A DNA stretch of 64,000 bases from contig NZ_SUMC01000012.1 of the NCBI RefSeq assembly GCF_005047355.1, positions 1-64,000 of the forward strand, in the 5' to 3' direction. Made by a program: the position numbers and the translations under genes. Positions 10,657 through 18,069 of the stretch are shown here, in pieces; position 1 is the stretch's first letter, and each line of letters begins with the position of its first letter. The DNA comes from Actinacidiphila oryziradicis. Its GTDB lineage: Bacteria > Actinomycetota > Actinomycetes > Streptomycetales > Streptomycetaceae. The notes beneath the pieces were generated by a model, which was given only the letters and a program-made list of their open reading frames with translations, was not told where the DNA came from and searched no databases.

Positions 10657-12096
10657 TCAGCGGCTGCCGCCAGGCCCGCCGGATATCAGGTCGGCCGTGA
10701 TCGCACCGGACATCCCGGCATGCGCGAGCCCCCCGCCGGGGTGCGCCCACCCGCCCACGAGGTAGAGCCCGGGGAAAGGCGTGCGGTTCGCCGGGCGGCG
10801 GAACGCGCCGCCGCTTCCGGCGAGGACCGGGCCCGGGACGGCGCCGCCTGGGGCGCCGGTCTCACGCTCGGTGTCGGCGGGGGTGCGGACCTCGCGCCAC
10901 AGGATGCGCTCGCGCAGCCCGGGGACGGCCGCCTCGGCCGCCCGCAGGAGACGCTCCGCGGTCTCATCGGCGCCGCCCTCCACCTCATGCCACGCGGCGG
11001 TGGCGGTGACGGTCACCGCCTCGTGCGACTCGTCCGGGCGGAGCGCGGGATCATCCGGCCGGAGCACGGTGACCGTGGGTTCCCCGCCGTGCCGCTCGGC
11101 GGGGTGGACCAGGGTGCGGTGTGCGGTACCGGCGGGGCGGGCACCGCACAGGGCGAGGCAGAGCGTGAGACGGCCGGGCATGCCAGGGCCGGGGGCGGGC
11201 GCCCAGGAGGTGTCCGGCGGGCCGGGCAGCAGCGCGTTCAGCTGCCAGGGGTCCACCCCGGCGACGACCGCGTCGGCTTCGGCCACGCGACCGTCGGCAA
11301 GCTCGGCCCCGGCGGCGCGGCCGTTCTTCTCGGTGATCCGCACTGCCTCGGCGCCGAAGTGGAACTCCACCCCGCGCGCAACGCACCGTCCGTACACCGC
11401 GTCGGCGAGGGCGCGCATCCCGCCCCGCACGTACCAGGTGCCGAAGGTCTGCTCGATGTACGGCAGCACGGTCGCGGCGGCCGGGGCGCGCCGGGGGTCG
11501 TAGCCGTACTCGAGCGCGTAGCTCTCCAGGAGGGCCGCCAGCCGGGGATCGCGCAGCTCGCGGATGGCGACCGAGGCCAGGGTCGGCTCTCCGCGCCGGA
11601 ACAGGCCGCGCCGCGCCGGGTAGGGGTCGCGCCCGAGTGGAACGGCGCCGGGGGGCAGGGCGTCCTCCAGCAGCGGCCGGCGGGTGGCCTCCCAGACTTC
11701 CCGGGCGCGGGTCAGCAGCTCGCTCCACCGCTCCCCGGCGCCCGCGCCGAACGCGGCGTCCAGCGCGGCGGTGACGCCCGACCGCGAGGCGTTCGGCAGG
11801 GACACATCCGTGCCGTCGGCGAAGAGGTGGCGGCTCGCCGGGTCGACCTGCACCAGCTCGATGCTCTGCTCCAGAGTCTCCTTGCCGGTCTTGACGAACA
11901 GGTCCCGGTACACCGCCGGGAGCCGCAGCAGCCCCGGCCCGGTGTCGAAGGCGAAACCCTCCCGCGCGTACTGGCCGACGCCGCCGCCATGTGTTGCCGA
12001 GCGCTCGTAGACCGCCACCCGGTGGCCACCCGTGGCCAGCCGGGCAGCCGCTGCCAGCGCGCCCATTCCGGCGCCGATCACCGCGATTCGTGCCAT
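10657..12096 (-). CDS. Phytoene-desaturase-like FAD amine oxidoreductase
   Basis: A 479-residue CrtI/CrtN-type flavoprotein. The N-terminal dinucleotide motif IAVIGAGMGALAAAARLATGG, YERSATHGGGVGQY and FDTGPGLLRLP are the canonical FAD and substrate contacts. The C-terminal LYLVGGWAHPGGGLAHAGMSG is the family's closing FAD motif. ATG 12096 is chosen because a TACAGT hexamer ends 7 bases before it, suggesting a leaderless mRNA; codons further upstream are poor. There is no crtB, crtE or crtY beside it, so it is an orphan and need not act on phytoene; related enzymes include retinol saturases and carotenoid isomerases. An inverted repeat lies 68 bases upstream. Confidence 0.85.
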   Translation of the reverse strand: MARIAVIGAGMGALAAAARLATGGHRVAVYERSATHGGGVGQYAREGFAFDTGPGLLRLPAVYRDLFVKTGKETLEQSIELVQVDPASRHLFADGTDVSLPNASRSGVTAALDAAFGAGAGERWSELLTRAREVWEATRRPLLEDALPPGAVPLGRDPYPARRGLFRRGEPTLASVAIRELRDPRLAALLESYALEYGYDPRRAPAAATVLPYIEQTFGTWYVRGGMRALADAVYGRCVARGVEFHFGAEAVRITEKNGRAAGAELADGRVAEADAVVAGVDPWQLNALLPGPPDTSWAPAPGPGMPGRLTLCLALCGARPAGTAHRTLVHPAERHGGEPTVTVLRPDDPALRPDESHEAVTVTATAAWHEVEGGADETAERLLRAAEAAVPGLRERILWREVRTPADTERETGAPGGAVPGPVLAGSGGAFRRPANRTPFPGLYLVGGWAHPGGGLAHAGMSGAITADLISGGPGGSR

Positions 12097-12163
12097 GTCA
12101 GGGACTGTATCGGCAGCCACTGACAATGGCCGACGCCGGACCCTGAGTCATACCGCCCACCGG

Positions 12164-12179
12164 TGAGTACCTGTACTCA
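12164..12179. promoter_or_regulatory. Perfect inverted repeat TGAGTAC-CT-GTACTCA
   Basis: Seven-base perfect arms flank a 2-base spacer. A further half site, GAGTA, lies at about 12191-12195. The site is upstream of the phytoene-desaturase-like gene, and within the 302-base gene-free stretch 12097-12398 it is the clearest signal. The size and symmetry suit a TetR or PadR-type dimer, but no regulator can be assigned; the adjacent TetR gene has a different inverted repeat in its own promoter. Confidence 0.45.
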
Positions 12180-12328
12180 GGGGCGCAGTTGAGTAGGCGC
12201 GCGGATAGGCCGCTACGGGCGTAGACGTCAAAGTAGAGGCAACGGACGGGCGCGGTGCCGGACCGCCGACACGGGGCGGCGGAACGGTGCGGCCCGGACG
12301 GGAACGGGGGGAGCACGGGGGAGCGGGG

Positions 12329-12386
12329 AAAGCGCTGTTCTGGCACGGCCCGACGGGGGTTCGGACCGCGCCAGGACAGCGCGCTT
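12329..12386 (-). terminator. Possible large hairpin downstream of tetR
   Basis: AAAGCGCTGTTCTGG (12329-12343) can pair imperfectly, with a 2-base insertion, with CCAGGACAGCGCGCTTT (12371-12387) across a 27-base loop. It follows the 3' end of the TetR gene on the minus strand. There is no T-run, as is usual in streptomycetes. A weak call. Confidence 0.35.
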
Positions 12387-12398
12387 TCATGTCCGGGC

Positions 12399-13022
12399 TC
12401 AGGCCGGGGCGTGGGGGATGTGCCGCCCCCCGACCCGGCCCTGGAGCAGCCGGGACAGCGCCGCGTGGACGTCGTCGATGCTCCGCTGCGGCTGGAACGC
12501 CTGCCAGTCCAGGGCCGTCATGAGGACCATCCCGAAGAGCGCCGCGGCCGTGAGCGGCACATCGATCTCCTCGCTCAGCTCGCCCGTGGCCACCGCCTCC
12601 GCCAGCACCTTCTCCACGGCCGACACCGCGTCGCTGCGGACCAGCATCAGGGTCCCCTGCCAGGCCCGGTTGGTGCGCCACAGCTCGGCGACGTACAGCT
12701 GGGTGACGGAGGGGTAGCGGGCGATGAACTCGAGTCCGGCCCGGATCATCGCGTCCAGGGCGTCCACCCGGCTGCCGCCGGCGGCGGCGGTGGCGGTGTC
12801 CGCCGCCCGCAGGGAAGCGGTGAGCAGCCCGACGCCGTGCCGCAGCAGCTCCTCGAAGAGCTCGTTCTTACTGGCGAAGTTGTAGTAGACGGTGCCCTTG
12901 GCGACCCCGGCGCGCTCGGCGATCTCGTCGACCGTGGTGGCCGAGAAGCCCTGCTCGGCGATGAGGGTGACGGCGGCCTCGTAGAGCTTCTGCCGGGTGG
13001 CCTGGCGTCGTGCGCTGTTCAT
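12399..13022 (-). CDS. TetR-family transcriptional regulator
   Basis: A 207-residue TetR repressor. The N-terminal DNA-binding domain reads RQKLYEAAVTLIAEQGFSAT, then TVDEIAERAGVAKGTVYYNF with the recognition helix GVAKGTVYYNF near residues 40-50. The C-terminal ligand domain (60-200) is divergent. The ATG at 13022 is chosen over one 7 codons upstream because GAGGGAGA lies 9 bases before it. A 38-codon ORF precedes it by 25 bases, and both sit behind a 28-bp inverted repeat at 13173-13200, so the regulator probably controls itself. In related streptomycetes, from memory, similar TetR genes sit in operons with an ABC ATPase and a YhgE/Pip membrane protein; those are absent here. Confidence 0.9.
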   Translation of the reverse strand: MNSARRQATRQKLYEAAVTLIAEQGFSATTVDEIAERAGVAKGTVYYNFASKNELFEELLRHGVGLLTASLRAADTATAAAGGSRVDALDAMIRAGLEFIARYPSVTQLYVAELWRTNRAWQGTLMLVRSDAVSAVEKVLAEAVATGELSEEIDVPLTAAALFGMVLMTALDWQAFQPQRSIDDVHAALSRLLQGRVGGRHIPHAPA

Positions 13023-13047
13023 GCCGTTGATTCTCCCTCGCACGGCG

Positions 13048-13164
13048 TCACAAGGTCAGCTCCGGGTGGAGCCGGTCCAGCGTCCACACCTGCTTGCGGC
13101 GGGCCGACCACGCGGTGAGGGTAAGCGCCGGCTCCTTGAGGCCGAACGACTCCGCTCGGATCAC
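13048..13164 (-). CDS. 38-residue leader ORF, possibly the remnant of an ABC ATPase gene
   Basis: A GTG start with a strong ribosome site (AAAGAGGA, 4 bases before GTG) opens a 38-codon frame, V-I-R-A-E-S-F-G-L-K then EPALTLTAWSARRKQVWTLD and RLHPELTL. It ends 25 bases before tetR in the same direction. The first ten residues are like the N-terminus of the ABC ATPases that I recall accompanying TetR and YhgE/Pip genes in Streptomyces (typically MIRAE-F-GLKG). The remaining 28 residues look unrelated to an ATPase. The best reading is a deletion scar keeping the start of the lost gene and now serving as a translated leader. A genuine small protein is the alternative. Confidence 0.5.
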   Translation of the reverse strand: MIRAESFGLKEPALTLTAWSARRKQVWTLDRLHPELTL

Positions 13165-13172
13165 GATTCCTC

Positions 13173-13200
13173 TTTTTACGCTGACCAGTCAGTGCAAAAA
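13173..13200. promoter_or_regulatory. 28-bp inverted repeat, likely TetR operator
   Basis: TTTTTACGCTGAC (13173-13185) and GTCAGTGCAAAAA (13188-13200) are inverted copies matching at 11 of 13 positions around a CA centre; the inner CTGAC/GTCAG arms are perfect. It lies immediately before the ribosome site of the leader ORF of the tetR unit. The AT-rich flanks stand out against the GC-rich surroundings. The size and position are those of a TetR autorepression site. Confidence 0.65.
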
Positions 13201-13347
13201 CTCTGCCGCATGGACTCCGACTCGTTCCGAACCGGCCTGTGTTGCGGGTGTTTGCCCAGGTCAGAGTGATTGTCAGTGGTGTGCCTCACGATGAACATGT
13301 ACGGCCCGGAACTGTCGGACACGTCCCACGAAGACAGGAGGTTCGTG

Positions 13348-13800
13348 ATGACTGCTCCAGCCACCGATGTACATCCCGTCCTGCGCCAGGCCGCGGCCCC
13401 GGCTGCCGCCCTCGACCTGCTCGGCCAGGCCCGCCGCGGGCTCGAGGAGGCGGCTGCCCTCGAACCGGCCAACGAACGCTATGCCACGGCTCATCTCGCC
13501 GCCCTCCGCACCGCGGCCGCCGTCCTCGCCGTGCGCGGCAGGCCCGAGCCCACCCGGCGGCGCCGGCAGCGGATCCGCAGCGCCTGGGAAGTGCTCCCCG
13601 AGGTCGCCCCCGAACTCGCCGAGTGGAGCGCGCTGTTCGAGGCCGGCGCGAGCACCCGGGCGCGGGCCGAGGCCGGCATACAGGGCGCCGCCACCCGCCG
13701 GGAAGCGGATGACCTGATGCGGGCGGCCGGGATGTTCCTGCGACTGGTCGAGCGGCTGCTGGCGCTCCAGCCGACGCTGCCCCAGCAGCAGGCCACCTGA
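13348..13800 (+). CDS. SAV_6107-type HEPN-domain protein
   Basis: A 150-residue all-helical protein matching, as I recall the family, the streptomycete SAV_6107 HEPN group. Helical stretches are LDLLGQARRGLEEAAALEPA, ANERYATAHLAALRTAAAVL and the C-terminal ADDLMRAAGMFLRLVERLL. The basic loop RGRPEPTRRRRQRIRSAWEV is conspicuous. HEPN domains are often RNases or nucleotide-binding partners, but the classic R-x4-6-H motif is not evident here, so catalysis is doubtful. The ATG at 13348 has GACAGGAGG just upstream; a longer reading from 13270 is less likely. The neighbouring methyltransferase gene lies beyond a repeat. Confidence 0.75.
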   Translation: MTAPATDVHPVLRQAAAPAAALDLLGQARRGLEEAAALEPANERYATAHLAALRTAAAVLAVRGRPEPTRRRRQRIRSAWEVLPEVAPELAEWSALFEAGASTRARAEAGIQGAATRREADDLMRAAGMFLRLVERLLALQPTLPQQQAT

Positions 13801-13811
13801 CCGGCCGCCGC

Positions 13812-13946
13812 CCGGGCAGGCCTTAGCGGCCGCGCCGCTGCGGCTGATATGCCTCCCCCGGCTACCTCCCCCATCTTCGGCCGGGAGGTGCTCCCAGCGC
13901 GGCGGGCCGCTCCTTCTCCCACGGAGATCGGCCGGGCAGGCCTTAG
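13812..13946 (+). repeat. Interspersed repeat copy B flanked by 15-bp direct repeats
   Basis: The direct repeat CCGGGCAGGCCTTAG occurs at 13812-13826 and 13932-13946. Between them lies a diverged copy of the palindromic element seen at 6-57 and 61565-61616 (core 13862-13897, with ACCTCCC/GGGAGGT arms). The layout resembles an inserted element with a target duplication, in the gene-free stretch between the HEPN protein and the methyltransferase. Confidence 0.6.
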
Positions 13947-14002
13947 GGTTGAGGACAGGCCCCAGGGCCTGCCCGCCACCGCCCCCCGAGGAGCCGTTCG
14001 CC

Positions 14003-14779
14003 ATGTCCCGTAATGGAGGGGCCGACTCGATGCGGCCCCGCGCGTCCCTGCGCACCGCCGTGGTCTGGGAGGTCCTCCGCGATGCCCTCGACCGGCAGGC
14101 CAAGGCAACCGGGCGGGACGTCCTGGACGTACTCGACACCGGGGGCGGCACCGGCAACTTCGCGGTGCCCGTCGCACGGCTCGGACACCGGGTCACCGTC
14201 GTCGACCCCAGCCCCGACGCGCTCTTCGCGCTGGAGCGCCGGGCCGCGGAGGCCGGAGTGACCGACCTGGTTCGCGGCGTCCAAGGCGACACCCATGGCC
14301 TGCTGGAAGTGGTCGGGCCGGAGAGCTACGACGTGGTGCTGTGCCACGGGGTCCTGGAATACGTCGACGACCCGGCCGAGGGCGTTCGCAACGCCGTGGG
14401 CGCGCTCCGTCCGTCCGGCACCCTCAGCCTGCTCGCCGCGAGCCGGGGCGGGGCGGTGCTGGCCCGTGCCCTCGCCGGCCACTTCGTCGAGGCCCGGCAC
14501 GCCCTGGACGACCCCGACGGCCGCTGGGGCGACGGCGACCCGGTGCCGCGCCGCTTCGACGCAGACGGGCTCACCCGGCTGGTCGCCGACGCCGGGCTGC
14601 GGGTCGGCCCCGTGCACGGGGTCCGGGTTTTCGCGGACCTGGTGCCCGGAGTCCTGGTGGACACCGAGCCGGGAGCCCTCGAAGAGCTGCTCCGACTTGA
14701 GCTGGCCGCAGCCGAGCAGCCGGCGTTCCACGCGATCGCCACGCAGCTGCATGTGCTGGCCCATCGCGGTGATCGGTAG
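14003..14779 (+). CDS. Class I SAM-dependent methyltransferase
   Basis: A 258-residue Rossmann methyltransferase. Motif I is VLDTGGGTGNFAVPVARLG (about residues 41-59), with the acidic post-I residue in VTVVDPSPDA. Motif IV-like YDVVLCHGVLEYVDDP follows, then the LRPSGTLSLLAAS strand. The C-terminal part beginning RRFDADGLTRLVADAGLRVG is typical of small-molecule enzymes of the UbiE/BioC/CmoA style. The substrate is unknown. The ATG at 14003 has CGAGGAGCC upstream; earlier codons are proline-rich shadow. The gene is separated from DUF3040 by about 205 bases in which a TATTCT -10-like hexamer (14929-14934) is the only clear signal. Confidence 0.85.
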   Translation: MSRNGGADSMRPRASLRTAVVWEVLRDALDRQAKATGRDVLDVLDTGGGTGNFAVPVARLGHRVTVVDPSPDALFALERRAAEAGVTDLVRGVQGDTHGLLEVVGPESYDVVLCHGVLEYVDDPAEGVRNAVGALRPSGTLSLLAASRGGAVLARALAGHFVEARHALDDPDGRWGDGDPVPRRFDADGLTRLVADAGLRVGPVHGVRVFADLVPGVLVDTEPGALEELLRLELAAAEQPAFHAIATQLHVLAHRGDR

Positions 14780-14984
14780 CAGGCAGTAGCAGATCCGGAG
14801 TAGTCCGTCACAGGCCCCCCGATCAGCGTTCCAGGACCGTATGCTGGCATGACGTGATGACGGACGGGGAATATCCCTACCGTCGGACTGGCGCAGTGGG
14901 GCGGGTTTCACGGGGACGATTCCCTGCCTATTCTGGAAGGGTCGTACCGGTCGCTTCCCCGCGACCGATGAGTAGGAGGACTCC

Positions 14985-15560
14985 GTGCCGCTCTCGGAGC
15001 ACGAGCAGCGCATGCTCGAGCAGATGGAGCGAGCGTTGTACGCCGAAGATCCCAAGTTCGCGTCGGCGCTCGAGGGAAGCGGGCTGCGCACGTACACCCG
15101 GCGGCGCGTCTACCTGTCGGTGGCGGGCTTTCTGGTCGGTATCGCGCTGCTGATGGCCGGCATGATCGCACTCCAGTGGTGGATCAGTGTCGTGGGCTTC
15201 CTCGTCATGCTGGGCTGTGCCGTTCTCACGGTCACCGGATGGCGCCGGGTCACCAGACCCGGCGAAGCCCCGGTGCCTCCGGGTCACCATGGCCGCGCAC
15301 CCCGCCAGGCTCGCCGCAGGGGCAAGGTGATGGACCGGATCGAGGAGCGGTGGCAGCGCCGCCGTGACGAACAGGGGCGGTGCGCGTGCCGCTTCGGCGC
15401 CCGAAACAGCCGCACAACGCCGAGGGGCGCGGGCTCTCAGGAGCCCGCGCCCCTCGGCGTTGTGTCGCCACTTGGCTCGTGCCCGCGGCGTTCGGTACCG
15501 CCGCCGGGCGGCGCTTGTCAAGGCCGCCCGGCGAGGCTGGGCCCTCTATGCCTGCCGTGA
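14985..15560 (+). CDS. DUF3040 membrane protein with abnormal C-terminal extension
   Basis: The N-terminus LSEHEQRMLEQMERALYAED is the DUF3040 signature. Two hydrophobic segments (about residues 47-66 and 69-86) form a membrane hairpin. The basic tail RRRGKVMDRIEERWQRRRDE (about 111-130) is where I recall family members ending. Here codon 133, directly after D-E-Q-G-R, is TGC where a TGA would restore a normal end, and the frame runs on for another 59 codons, through a 24-bp hairpin, to overlap the 3' end of the next gene by 15 bases. The extension is Arg/Pro/Gly-rich and has no family look. A stop-codon loss or sequencing change is likely. The GTG start has TAGGAGGA upstream. Confidence 0.8.
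   Translation: MPLSEHEQRMLEQMERALYAEDPKFASALEGSGLRTYTRRRVYLSVAGFLVGIALLMAGMIALQWWISVVGFLVMLGCAVLTVTGWRRVTRPGEAPVPPGHHGRAPRQARRRGKVMDRIEERWQRRRDEQGRCACRFGARNSRTTPRGAGSQEPAPLGVVSPLGSCPRRSVPPPGGACQGRPARLGPLCLP
15413..15464. terminator. Bidirectional terminator hairpin, 24-bp perfect stem
   Basis: The arms 15413-15436 and 15441-15464 are exact reverse complements, starting CACAACGCCGAGGGG, with a TCAG loop. It lies where the DUF3040 and transglutaminase genes converge and must end both transcripts. Unusually, it lies inside the open frame of the DUF3040 gene. Confidence 0.9.
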
Positions 15561-18065
15561 GGGCCGCCGGAGTGCGGTGAGTGCCCGGCGCAGGGCCACG
15601 GCCCATCGCTGAGTGGTCTCCGACCAGCGGTCGGAGAGTTCCCACACCACTCGGGCGGCCGATCGTGGCATGAGCACCGCCCGGAGCCGCGTCGTCCGCC
15701 CCGTCGAGCGCCGCAGGCCCTCCCGGACCAGGCGTACGTCGTCGGCCACTCCCACCGCGGGCTGCGGCCGGGGCGCGTACATCGCCTGTTCCGCCGCGTG
15801 GCCGACCCGCATGGCGGCCTGTCCGGCGGTCTCGTCGAGGCTTCCGTCCAGGACGAGCCGGGCCACAGCCCGGCGCGGCGTCTCGGAGTCGTCGGGCAGT
15901 ACGCCGTAGTCCCAGCCGGTGTCGATGAGTTCACGCCATGCCGCCAGCGCCCGGGCCCCGTTGGACGCACGCAGGTGCGGCTGCCCCGGCTCCGAGGAGC
16001 CGGGCGCCACGGGATGGCCGGGATCCGGATCCGGGCCCTGACCCCCGTTCCCGGCGGCGGACGGTCCGCTGCCGAGCCGCCGGGCCCGCACCCGCAGCCG
16101 CCACAGCAATGGCACCGCGGGCACGGCGAGCAGGAGCAGCGCCAGCAGGGAGATGCCGAGCACGTTCCACTGGCTCAGCCCGGTACTGGTGGGCCCGGGG
16201 GCCGTCGCGGTGGTCAACAGGTCGCAGTTGCCCAGCTGCTGGTCCTTGGGGGAGCAACTCGACGTGGGCGAGGCGCTGACGTTCGGCGCCTCGGTGCCGG
16301 CCTTTGACGGAGTGTCGGTGCCGGGAGCGGTGGAGGCCGGCGTCTGGTCCAACGTGTAGCCGGGGGTGGAGCCGCGGCTCGGGGTCGGCTCGAAGCGGGT
16401 CCAGCCCACGCCCTGGAAGTACAGCTCGGGCCAGGCGTGGGCGTCCTTCAGCCCCACCGAGTAAGCCCCGTCGGCCTGCAGCGTCCCGGGTGTGAAGCCG
16501 ACCGCGACCCGTGCCGGGATGCCCAGCGTGCGGGCCATCGCCGCCATGGTGAAGGCGAAGTGGACGCAGAAGCCCTGCTTGTCCTTGAGGAAGCGGGTGA
16601 TGGCGTCGACCCCGGTGCCGGAACGTACCGAGGTGCTGTACGTGAACAGGCCGGAGGTGAACCAGCGTTGCAGCGCGACGGCCTTCTCGTAGTCGTTCGT
16701 GGCTCCCTGGGTGACCTGGAGCGCGGTCTTGGCCACCACATCCGGCAACGACCGGGGGACTTTGGTGTATTCGGCGAGGAACTTCGCATCCGGCGCCGGG
16801 GCGTTCGCGAGTTGCGCGGCAGTCGGCTCCACGGTCCAGCTCTGCACGCTGTACTTGGCACCGGAGGTGGTCTGCCCCCGGTCGCCGATGATCGTGCGGC
16901 CCTCGGGCTCGAACCGCCAGTGCCCGCCGACGTTCACCTTCATGGCGGGGTAGGGGAGCGGCAGCCAGATCTGCTGGTAGGCGGAGCTGGCGGCGATGTT
17001 GGTGGTGACTTCCTTGATCTTCACCCCGGCGCCGAGGCCCTTCGGGGTGGGCAGCTCCTTGGGCACGTCGGTGAGCGAGCGTTTCGACGGCTGCCACTCG
17101 GTGCCGTTGAACTGGTCCAGCGCGACGATCCGCAGATAGAGGTCGGAGTTGTCGACGGCGTTCGTCTTGTAGGTGAGCACCTGCTGGTTCGAGGACTGGT
17201 TGAGATTGTCCTGCAGGGCGACCACGGGGTTGACCGCCGCGATCGTCCCGCCGCCGTTACCTATGCCGCGCCCCGCCCCGGCGGCCCCCAGCAGCCCGCC
17301 GCCCAGCGAGGGCAGTGCCACGGGCGCGACCAGCGCGATACCCAGCGCCATCGCGCCGATCCTGCGCCCGGTACGGACCGGTGCCATCGCCCCGCCGTGG
17401 GGAGGGAGTCCGGACTGTCCGCCGCTGCCCCGGTAACCGGATTGCGCGGCGCCCGCTGAGCCGCCGGACCCCCCAAAGACTCGGCCCCACCGCGAGAGCC
17501 GGTCCTGGCCCTCGGCGAGGAGCAGCAGCAGATACCCGGAGGCGGCGACCACGAAGTACAGCCACCGGCTGCCGCCGGCATCCAGCCCGGCCGCGACCGA
17601 GTACAGGGCCAGCAGCGGCAGCCCCGCCGGAGCGGCCTGCCCGTAGGTCACCGCCAGCGCGTCGACGACCAGCGCGACCACCACCACCCCGCCGACCAGC
17701 AGCAGCCGGATGCCCTCCGTCACCGGCGCCGGGATGGCGTACTGGCTGACGTCCTGCCCGCCGGCGTTCAGCAGTTGCCCGAAGTGCTCGAACACCTTTG
17801 GCCCGGGCAGCAGCCCCAGCAGCGCCTGGTTCCGCGCGAAGAGCAGCGTCAGCAGCAGCAGCGACACGGCGGTCTGCACCAGCACTGTCACCGGTCTGGG
17901 CAGCGGTGCCCGCCGGGTCAGCGCGCCGACCGAGGTCTGCACCGCCACCAGCAGCACGGCCTCCAGGATCCACCCCGTGGGGGTCACCAGCGGCAGCAGC
18001 GAGCATGCGGCCATGACTGAGGCCGCCGCCGCGCACACCGCCAGCCGGGCACGTCCGCTCAGCAT
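15546..18065 (-). CDS. TgpA-type transmembrane transglutaminase-like protein (DUF3488)
   Basis: An 839-residue membrane protein. Some six hydrophobic helices fill the first 200 residues. After a long extracytoplasmic region comes a transglutaminase-like core with Cys near residue 499 in KQGFCVHFAFTMAAMART, and His near 542 in LKDAHAWPELYFQGVGWTRF. Another helix (about 630-655) precedes a cytoplasmic DUF4129-like tail. The family is linked to envelope protein processing, but no substrate is known. The ATG at 18065 begins 4 bases after the DUF58 stop, so it is the third gene of the MoxR-DUF58-TgpA operon, a linkage repeated across bacteria. Confidence 0.9.
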   Translation of the reverse strand: MLSGRARLAVCAAAASVMAACSLLPLVTPTGWILEAVLLVAVQTSVGALTRRAPLPRPVTVLVQTAVSLLLLTLLFARNQALLGLLPGPKVFEHFGQLLNAGGQDVSQYAIPAPVTEGIRLLLVGGVVVVALVVDALAVTYGQAAPAGLPLLALYSVAAGLDAGGSRWLYFVVAASGYLLLLLAEGQDRLSRWGRVFGGSGGSAGAAQSGYRGSGGQSGLPPHGGAMAPVRTGRRIGAMALGIALVAPVALPSLGGGLLGAAGAGRGIGNGGGTIAAVNPVVALQDNLNQSSNQQVLTYKTNAVDNSDLYLRIVALDQFNGTEWQPSKRSLTDVPKELPTPKGLGAGVKIKEVTTNIAASSAYQQIWLPLPYPAMKVNVGGHWRFEPEGRTIIGDRGQTTSGAKYSVQSWTVEPTAAQLANAPAPDAKFLAEYTKVPRSLPDVVAKTALQVTQGATNDYEKAVALQRWFTSGLFTYSTSVRSGTGVDAITRFLKDKQGFCVHFAFTMAAMARTLGIPARVAVGFTPGTLQADGAYSVGLKDAHAWPELYFQGVGWTRFEPTPSRGSTPGYTLDQTPASTAPGTDTPSKAGTEAPNVSASPTSSCSPKDQQLGNCDLLTTATAPGPTSTGLSQWNVLGISLLALLLLAVPAVPLLWRLRVRARRLGSGPSAAGNGGQGPDPDPGHPVAPGSSEPGQPHLRASNGARALAAWRELIDTGWDYGVLPDDSETPRRAVARLVLDGSLDETAGQAAMRVGHAAEQAMYAPRPQPAVGVADDVRLVREGLRRSTGRTTRLRAVLMPRSAARVVWELSDRWSETTQRWAVALRRALTALRRPSRQA

Positions 18066-18069
18066 CTCG

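Noticed and set aside
12399..13022. TetR as the regulator of the phytoene-desaturase-like gene
   Set aside because: The inverted repeats before the two genes are unrelated, so direct control is not supported by sequence.
13801..14002. A gene in the HEPN-methyltransferase gap
   Set aside because: Only repeat sequence and proline/arginine-rich frames are present; no start with a ribosome site.
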